DNA of 62,149 nt from a virus. Below the pieces are notes generated by a model. The model did not search any database and was not told the origin of the DNA. It saw nothing but the letters and a program-made list of their open reading frames with translations. Position numbers and translations under genes: made by a program. The stretch is taken from the IMG/VR virus record IMGVR_UViG_3300020027_000007, positions 1-62,149 of that record. One strand, written 5' to 3'. How positions within the stretch are numbered: position 1 is the stretch's first letter; the number at the start of each line of letters is the position of its first letter. Below, piece after piece: positions 58,135-62,149 of the stretch.

Positions 58135-58445
58135 TTGCCTGCGAGTGGTTCGCGATGTGCACCAACGAAGCGGTAATGCTGGTACCGCACCCCGCGTTCC
58201 CGAAGGGGGTGCCCACCTGTGTGCGGTGCGCTGCCAAGGCCGGTGAGAAGGGCACCCCCATCCCGTACTACGAGGACTGGTTCAAGCTGCTCTGGAACGC
58301 AGCGCTGGCAGCCAGCGATGAGCTGGACTGGCAAGGGCCGGTGCACGAAAGCCCGCTGTTTGGCCTGCTGGAGACCATGCACGGCATTGCGGAGGACCAG
58401 CCTCAGTTCACCAAGAACGGCCACCTAGCTGAGGTGCTGGGCTAG
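58131..58445 (+). CDS. Small zinc-binding hypothetical protein
   Basis: 104 aa, ATGA overlap. CEWFAMC near 4 and TCVRCAA near 29 form a four-cysteine site; a helical region follows. Similar small proteins are common in actinophages; role unknown. Confidence 0.68.
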   Translation: MIACEWFAMCTNEAVMLVPHPAFPKGVPTCVRCAAKAGEKGTPIPYYEDWFKLLWNAALAASDELDWQGPVHESPLFGLLETMHGIAEDQPQFTKNGHLAEVLG

Positions 58446-58460
58446 GCGGCAGCTACGCTT

Positions 58461-58487
58461 GACTGGGGTCCACTTCGGGCCCCGGTC
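58461..58487 (+). terminator. Hairpin terminator abutting a promoter
   Basis: GACTGGGG (58461-58468) pairs with CCCCGGTC (58480-58487) with one T-G. The next base starts the TTGTCA -35 box. Confidence 0.6.
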
Positions 58488-58517
58488 TTGTCATTTCTTG
58501 GAGAGGTGTGCTAGGCT
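58488..58517 (+). promoter_or_regulatory. Promoter for HTH gene at 58563
   Basis: TTGTCA (58488-58493), 18 bases, TAGGCT (58512-58517), then TTAACCACC...CAGCCAGGAGGCACACC before the ATG. Confidence 0.65.
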
Positions 58518-58562
58518 CGAGCTTGTAAGGTTTTAACCACCCCGGCAGCCAGGAGGCACACC

Positions 58563-58940
58563 ATGAACACCAACACCAACGCTCAGGCCCTCATCATCCC
58601 GTGCGACGACCGTTGCATGTTCGCCAAGGGCGACGAGTGCGACTGCGAGTGCGGCGGCAAGAACCACCAGCAGGGCGGCAAGCTCACTGCCAGCCAGCGC
58701 ACCATCGTCCGCACCAAGGCTGGTCGCCGCGTGAAGCACCTGACCCCCGGCACCTTTGACTTCCGCCTCGCGGAGAGCCTGTACGCCATGCGGCAGGAGG
58801 GGATGACCAAGAAGGACATCGCCCACGAGGCCAACGTGTCCGCCCCCACCGTGCGCCGCCTGCTCACCCGCTTCGAGCTCACCATGGCCGCGCTGGGCAC
58901 CCCGGTTACCCCGAACGCCGAACTGGCCGAAGCAGCCTGA
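58563..58940 (+). CDS. Zinc-site and helix-turn-helix protein
   Basis: 125 aa. N-terminal cluster CDDRCMFAKGDECDCECGGK may bind zinc. The C-terminal half is an HTH: LAESLYAMRQEGMTKKDIAH then EANVSAPTVRRLLTRF, close in pattern to the HTH at 57448. Independent promoter and terminator. Likely a transcription regulator. Confidence 0.75.
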   Translation: MNTNTNAQALIIPCDDRCMFAKGDECDCECGGKNHQQGGKLTASQRTIVRTKAGRRVKHLTPGTFDFRLAESLYAMRQEGMTKKDIAHEANVSAPTVRRLLTRFELTMAALGTPVTPNAELAEAA

Positions 58941-58947
58941 GTGGACA

Positions 58948-58972
58948 GGGCCCCGGTCTTGCACCGGGGCCC
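58948..58972 (+). terminator. Hairpin terminator with a -35 box in its loop
   Basis: GGGCCCCGG (58948-58956) pairs perfectly with CCGGGGCCC (58964-58972). The loop TCTTGCA contributes the TTGCAC -35 box of the next promoter. Confidence 0.7.
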
Positions 58973-58988
58973 ACCCGTTCTATAGACT
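58959..58988 (+). promoter_or_regulatory. Promoter for the DUF6011 gene
   Basis: TTGCAC (58959-58964), 18 bases, TAGACT (58983-58988), then TTAACCACGCAGCCAGGAGG before the ATG at 59029. Confidence 0.62.
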
Positions 58989-59028
58989 CATCGAGTAAGT
59001 TGTTAACCACGCAGCCAGGAGGCGCACC

Positions 59029-59703
59029 ATGAACCACCGCACCCGCGAGTTCGGCAGCAAGGCCACCGACCACCGCATCGCCCAGCGCGTAGCCCGCGAC
59101 TACACCCCGGCTGCCTGGGCCGCCGACCAGGCTGCCAGCCAGCCCGCCAAGGACCCGTCAGACCAGTGGGTGGCCGACCAGCTGAGCACGGTCAAGGCCA
59201 ACGCTGGCAGCATCGAGACGCTGCTGCAGCTTTGCCTGCAGCGCACCCCCTGGGTCGCCGTGGCCGATGCCCGTGCCTGGGCCATTGCCGCCACCGCCGA
59301 GCAGGTCGCCGCCAAGGTGGACTACCTGGAGACCCTGCCGGTAGCAGCCGTTCGGGAAAACTTCCCCAGCGACAAGGCCATTCGCGAGGTTCCCGAAGGC
59401 CGCTACGCCATCACCGGCAACGACGGAGCAACCAAGTTCTACAAGGTTGACCGGCCCACCGAAGGCCGCTGGGCTGGCTACACCTTCGTCAAGGTGCAAG
59501 CCGGGGACGAGATGCACAGCCTCCGCCAGAAGAACGCACGGCTCACCGTGCTGGCTGCCATTGCCGAGGCTGGCGTAGAAGCGGCCATGCTGCGGTACGG
59601 TCGCGAGCTGGGGCACTGCGGGCACTGCGGGCGCACCCTGACCAACCCCGAGAGCCTGGAGGCGGGCATCGGCCCGATCTGCCGGGGCAAGATGGGCTTC
59701 TGA
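59029..59703 (+). CDS. DUF6011-like zinc protein
   Basis: 224 aa. The C-terminus GHCGHCGRTLTNPESLEAGI followed by GPICRG matches the DUF6011 zinc motif. The middle region (EGRYAITGNDGATKFYKVDR) is a beta domain found fused to it in actinophages. Monocistronic with its own promoter and a terminator at 59717. Function unknown. Confidence 0.78.
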   Translation: MNHRTREFGSKATDHRIAQRVARDYTPAAWAADQAASQPAKDPSDQWVADQLSTVKANAGSIETLLQLCLQRTPWVAVADARAWAIAATAEQVAAKVDYLETLPVAAVRENFPSDKAIREVPEGRYAITGNDGATKFYKVDRPTEGRWAGYTFVKVQAGDEMHSLRQKNARLTVLAAIAEAGVEAAMLRYGRELGHCGHCGRTLTNPESLEAGIGPICRGKMGF

Positions 59704-59716
59704 GCCGATTAGCAGG

Positions 59717-59741
59717 GCCGGTGGGGCAAGTACCCACCGGC
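59717..59741 (+). terminator. Hairpin terminator
   Basis: GCCGGTGGG (59717-59725) pairs perfectly with CCCACCGGC (59733-59741). Confidence 0.65.
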
Positions 59742-59756
59742 AGCCTGTTAGGGGCT

Positions 59757-59770
59757 TAGAATCGATTCTA
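59757..59770. promoter_or_regulatory. 14-bp palindrome over a -10-like box
   Basis: TAGAATCGATTCTA is a perfect palindrome; its left part TAGAAT looks like the -10 box of the next unit. A dimeric repressor binding here would block transcription. No matching -35 box is clear. Confidence 0.5.
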
Positions 59771-59803
59771 GGGCCGAACCATCACCACCCAGGAGGGCAC
59801 GCC

Positions 59804-59971
59804 ATGTTTGGGAAGAAGAAGCCCAAGGACGAGGTCAAGAAGCAGCGCACCAAGAAGGCGAAGGTGCCGTGGAAGAAGTGCGGGCACAAGCGCAGCTACA
59901 AGGGCGATGGCGGCAGCACCATCACGGTCATCTGCAGCCAGAACCGCAACGTGTCGCATAGGCACGACTGA
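59804..59971 (+). CDS. Small basic zinc-type protein
   Basis: 55 aa with CCAGGAGGGCACGCC before the ATG. Very Lys/Arg-rich (MFGKKKPKDEVKKQRTKKAK) with KCGHK and VICS as possible metal ligands. Probably binds nucleic acid. Coupled to the next gene (TGATG). Confidence 0.68.
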   Translation: MFGKKKPKDEVKKQRTKKAKVPWKKCGHKRSYKGDGGSTITVICSQNRNVSHRHD

Positions 59972-60465
59972 TGACCGGCCGAGTGCGGGCACCTGCCGCC
60001 ACAACCGAAGAGGTGTTCGAGGCGGTCTTGGCCTGTCACGAGAAGAGGGAGGACCCCGTACGACTGGTTACGAGCGCCGAGGTGGTTGGCGTGGTCGCGC
60101 ACACGCGTGGCTGCCCCGACACGTGGCCGTCAATGGCGCAGGCGCGACAGTACGTGTCAGTCAACAGCGTCAAGGCTCAGCTGGAGGTGTTGGTTGCTGA
60201 GGGCAAGCTTTGGGCGTTCAAGGGAACGCACCATGCCGTGTCCGGGCTGTACGGGCGCAGTGACAGGCACACCTACTACGTCGATGATAGCGCTCGGCAG
60301 AGGCTCTTGGAGCGTGCCGTTGCAGCCCACGCGAGTACCGTGCTGGCAGCAGCGCAGGCACACGCAGCCAACACACTCGTGCGCAAGTACAACGCCGAGT
60401 ACCTCCAGTACCTGGAGGACTACTCCCGCCTCTACCCCATCCCAGACTGGGACAAGCAATGGTAG
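59971..60465 (+). CDS. Probable winged-helix protein
   Basis: 164 aa. Residues about 10-90 have a winged-helix pattern (VSVNSVKAQLEVLVAEGKLW then FKGTHHAVSGLYG), the rest is a long helix with YLQYLEDYSRLYP. Possibly DNA-binding. Function not known. Confidence 0.62.
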   Translation: MTGRVRAPAATTEEVFEAVLACHEKREDPVRLVTSAEVVGVVAHTRGCPDTWPSMAQARQYVSVNSVKAQLEVLVAEGKLWAFKGTHHAVSGLYGRSDRHTYYVDDSARQRLLERAVAAHASTVLAAAQAHAANTLVRKYNAEYLQYLEDYSRLYPIPDWDKQW

Positions 60466-60527
60466 GGGAGTTCATCATCGCGGCAGGATTTGTTGGCATC
60501 TTGTGGTTGCTCTGGAGGGCACTGTGA
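60459..60527 (+). CDS. Tiny membrane peptide, 22 aa
   Basis: ATG 60459 lies over the previous stop and the TGA overlaps the next GTG. The whole peptide is one hydrophobic helix (GEFIIAAGFVGILWLLWRAL). Overlaps on both sides support translation, but its size keeps confidence low. Confidence 0.45.
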   Translation: MVGEFIIAAGFVGILWLLWRAL

Positions 60528-60631
60528 TTTGGACCTTGCTCGGCATGATCAACGGCAAGACGTTGCTCATCGCAACCATTGCAGGAGTCGTCGGCTTCTA
60601 CTTCACCCAGCACGGAAGGAGCGACCAGTGA
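60524..60631 (+). CDS. Small membrane peptide, 35 aa
   Basis: GTG 60524 overlaps the previous TGA and the stop overlaps the next GTG. One hydrophobic helix (KTLLIATIAGVVGFYFTQ). Together with the 22-aa peptide it makes a coupled pair of tiny membrane proteins. Confidence 0.5.
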   Translation: MIWTLLGMINGKTLLIATIAGVVGFYFTQHGRSDQ

Positions 60632-61104
60632 GCCACGTGTTTGAGTTCGACAGCTTTGAGGAGGCTCAGGAGAAGATGGCTAGCGCAGAGGCCAAGGCCA
60701 ACGCAGCCGTCACGACCAGGCAGAAAGAGATTGCCTACGGCACCCATTGGCTTCGGGGCATCGATGGAGCCCACTTCTTCGAGTACGGCTACGTGCTGCC
60801 GCAGGACAACGCCGAGGCCAATCAAACCAAAGAGTCCATCCGCGCACTGCGAGACGCCTACGCACGCGGCTACCGGTTCAGCCAGGCTTTCAGCCTGTAC
60901 ACTCCGACCGGAGAGCTGGGCGACACGCACATCGCCGTCATCTGGCCCATCACGGAGGATGAGTTCAACTCTGCCTCTGCTTGTCAGTGGCAACTAACCG
61001 GCGCCGAATGGGAACGGGAGATGTTGTCTCGCATCGTCCGAGAGCTGGCTGATGCCCAGCAGACCACCGACCCCGCTTCCCCCACCCCGCAGGAGGGGCC
61101 ATGA
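60628..61104 (+). CDS. Hypothetical protein
   Basis: 158 aa from GTG 60628 with GAAGGAG upstream. N-terminal helix (EFDSFEEAQEKMASAEAKAN), then an alpha/beta region with FFEYGYVLPQ. No family recognised. Confidence 0.65.
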   Translation: MSHVFEFDSFEEAQEKMASAEAKANAAVTTRQKEIAYGTHWLRGIDGAHFFEYGYVLPQDNAEANQTKESIRALRDAYARGYRFSQAFSLYTPTGELGDTHIAVIWPITEDEFNSASACQWQLTGAEWEREMLSRIVRELADAQQTTDPASPTPQEGP

Positions 61105-61415
61105 CCGACACGCTCAACAACCTTCGTCTCGTGAAGTTGCAGGTGGCAACGAAGCGGCACGAGTGCGCCGAGTGCGTAGACCCCATCGAGAAGGGCGACC
61201 GGTATATGAGGGCTTGCCTGCCGCCAACCGTCGAGGCCTTTCCGGGGCCTGAAGTCACTCAAGAAGAAGCGTGGCAGTATGTGGACTCTGAGTGGACCTT
61301 TGAGAAGACGCATGAGCTCTGCTACTCCAAGCGATACTTCAAGCCAGTTGCCCTAGGCAACGTATTAAAAGAGGAGTTCCACCGAGTGCTCCCGGAATGG
61401 GGCCAAGATGCCTGA
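61101..61415 (+). CDS. Small protein with CxxC zinc site
   Basis: 104 aa, GGAGGGGCC before the ATG. ECAECVDPIEKGDRYMRACL matches a treble-clef-like motif common in phage and bacterial small proteins that flag nucleic-acid substrates; HELCYSK adds further ligands. Role unknown. Confidence 0.68.
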   Translation: MTDTLNNLRLVKLQVATKRHECAECVDPIEKGDRYMRACLPPTVEAFPGPEVTQEEAWQYVDSEWTFEKTHELCYSKRYFKPVALGNVLKEEFHRVLPEWGQDA

Positions 61416-61824
61416 GCCGGGGGAGTACCGCAAGGCAACGGTCATCGAGTGTCTGTCCGTTGCTGGCAAGATGGAGTCGCCAGTGTGCGCCGTGCTGGCA
61501 AGCCGTGACCACCTCGTCGTCAAGCTGCACAAGATTGGAAAGGAGAAGTACATGAGCCGAGGCAACTACGAGGCTTATTGCATGGACCGAAGCGTCGTGG
61601 AGATTATGGAAGATGAACTAGATTCCATCATCTCTCGTCTCATGGACGACGGTGGGGCTGCGGACGGGAGGGATCCGGGGAGAGGAGAGTCGTTGTCTTG
61701 GGCAATCGCTCTCATCGAGAACCCCTTCGCGCCCAACATGGACCACGTCAAGAACAAGGCGATGCTGCGGTACGAGCGGACGCTACGCGAGGAGACCGAA
61801 GAGGCCACCGCCGGTCCTCAGTAG
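61408..61824 (+). CDS. Hypothetical protein
   Basis: 138 aa, overlapping the previous gene. Alpha/beta with an acidic C-terminal helix (LRYERTLREETEEATAG). No family recognised. Last gene of this unit. Confidence 0.62.
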   Translation: MPEPGEYRKATVIECLSVAGKMESPVCAVLASRDHLVVKLHKIGKEKYMSRGNYEAYCMDRSVVEIMEDELDSIISRLMDDGGAADGRDPGRGESLSWAIALIENPFAPNMDHVKNKAMLRYERTLREETEEATAGPQ

Positions 61825-61930
61825 TCTGCATACCGGTAAGCGCTTTCCCATTCGGTAAGTGGACACGAGAATTCTTGTCGAGGTGTGATAGAGTGGGCCC
61901 GTACGTAACTACCCAGCCAGGAGGCACCAA
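61825..61930 (+). promoter_or_regulatory. Leader of the HTH gene that crosses the ends
   Basis: Contains a TGTGATAGAGT extended -10-like box (TAGAGT at 61889-61894) with TTGTCG only eight bases before it, so the -35 is unclear, and then the CAGCCAGGAGGCACCAA leader shared with other right-arm genes. Confidence 0.45.
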
Positions 61931-62149
61931 GTGAGCACACAGACCAAGCGCGACAAGGCAGCGGCCAAGGCTGCTGCGGTGGTAGACGCAGCCATCGACA
62001 CGGCAACGCAGCGGCTGAGGCACGACGGCACCACGCAGACCGTTGACTTGAAGCCCAAGGCGGCCAAGCCCAAGCGGGGCGAGCTGCCGCCCGAGTTCGC
62101 GGCCATGGCTGACCAGGTGAAAGCGCTGCGAGCCGGTGGCAGCTCGCCC
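61931..62149 (+). CDS. Helix-turn-helix protein, 5' part (gene split by window ends)
   Basis: GTG 61931 follows CCAGCCAGGAGGCACCAA. The first 39 residues are Ala/Lys-rich (VSTQTKRDKAAAKAAAVVDA...), then the reading frame enters the terminal repeat and continues in the copy at the left end (3-686). The last eight bases of the window do not belong to the gene. Confidence 0.85.
   Translation, partial: MSTQTKRDKAAAKAAAVVDAAIDTATQRLRHDGTTQTVDLKPKAAKPKRGELPPEFAAMADQVKALRAGGSSP
62016..62141. repeat. Direct terminal repeat, right copy
   Basis: Identical to bases 1-126; divergence starts at 62142. Confidence 0.95.
62138..62149. repeat. Fold-back inverted copy at the right end
   Basis: The last 12 bases, GGCAGCTCGCCC, are the exact reverse complement of 62077-62088 (and of 62-73). 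The final eight bases differ from the genome at 127-134, so they look like a fold-back artefact of sequencing, amplification or assembly. Confidence 0.75.

Noticed and set aside
59971-60465. RepA-like replication initiator
   Set aside because: Only a weak winged-helix pattern; nothing specific to initiators, and the region has no iteron-like repeats.
1-62149. Integrase, excisionase, partition or lysogeny repressor genes; CRISPR arrays; insertion sequences
   Set aside because: Looked for on both strands; no recombinase catalytic pattern, ParA/B pair, spaced repeat array or transposase was found.

Overview
The window is an essentially complete genome of a tailed, siphovirus-type double-stranded DNA phage of an actinobacterial host. 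All supported genes lie on the + strand. The DNA is GC-rich (about 60% by eye), start codons are often GTG or TTG, genes frequently overlap by 1-4 bases (ATGA, GTGA, TGATG), and ribosome sites are strong AGGAGG-type. The last 126 bases before an 8-base tail repeat bases 1-126 exactly, and the gene broken at position 1 is completed from its start at 61931, so the sequence closes into a circle (a circularly permuted or terminally redundant genome). No integrase, excisionase or recognisable lysogeny repressor was seen, so a lytic life style is the simplest inference. The host genus cannot be fixed from the sequence alone.

Layout. (1) 1-8,200: a helix-turn-helix protein, a SNF2-type helicase, small proteins, and a recombination block of Cas4/RecB-like nuclease, Sak4-like RecA-fold ATPase and a DUF669-like single-strand-binding protein; a strongly folded non-coding stretch sits at 4,721-4,947 and a 600-base gene-free regulatory stretch at 7,596-8,197. 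(2) 8,198-25,150: replication and nucleotide metabolism. A primase fused to an MCM-like AAA+ helicase and a DnaE-type polymerase flank an enzyme set (FAD-binding oxidoreductase, AsnB-type PP-loop enzyme, HAD phosphatase, DUF1599 protein); an SDR, a DUF4406 protein, an exported protein and ThyX follow. (3) 25,200-31,360: RuvC-like resolvase, MazG-like protein, small terminase, HExxH metalloprotein, dCMP deaminase and many small zinc-binding proteins. (4) 31,353-50,750: large terminase, portal, MuF, scaffold, decoration, capsid, connectors, tail terminator, tail tube, frameshifted tail assembly chaperones, tape measure, distal tail and fibre proteins. (5) 50,769-54,208: membrane proteins, amidase endolysin and holin. 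(6) 54,209-62,149: small accessory genes, several carrying their own compact terminator-promoter-leader unit.

Most notable: the FAD/AsnB/HAD/DUF1599 cluster beside ThyX, dCMP deaminase and DUF4406, which may be an undescribed nucleotide or small-molecule modification pathway; the primase-MCM fusion paired with a bacterial DnaE; the folded RNA candidate at 4.7-4.9 kb; terminator hairpins that carry promoter -35 boxes; start-associated leader families; and a genome-wide excess of GGCAAC/GTTGCC, often as the interrupted palindrome GTTGCC-N3-GGCAAC.
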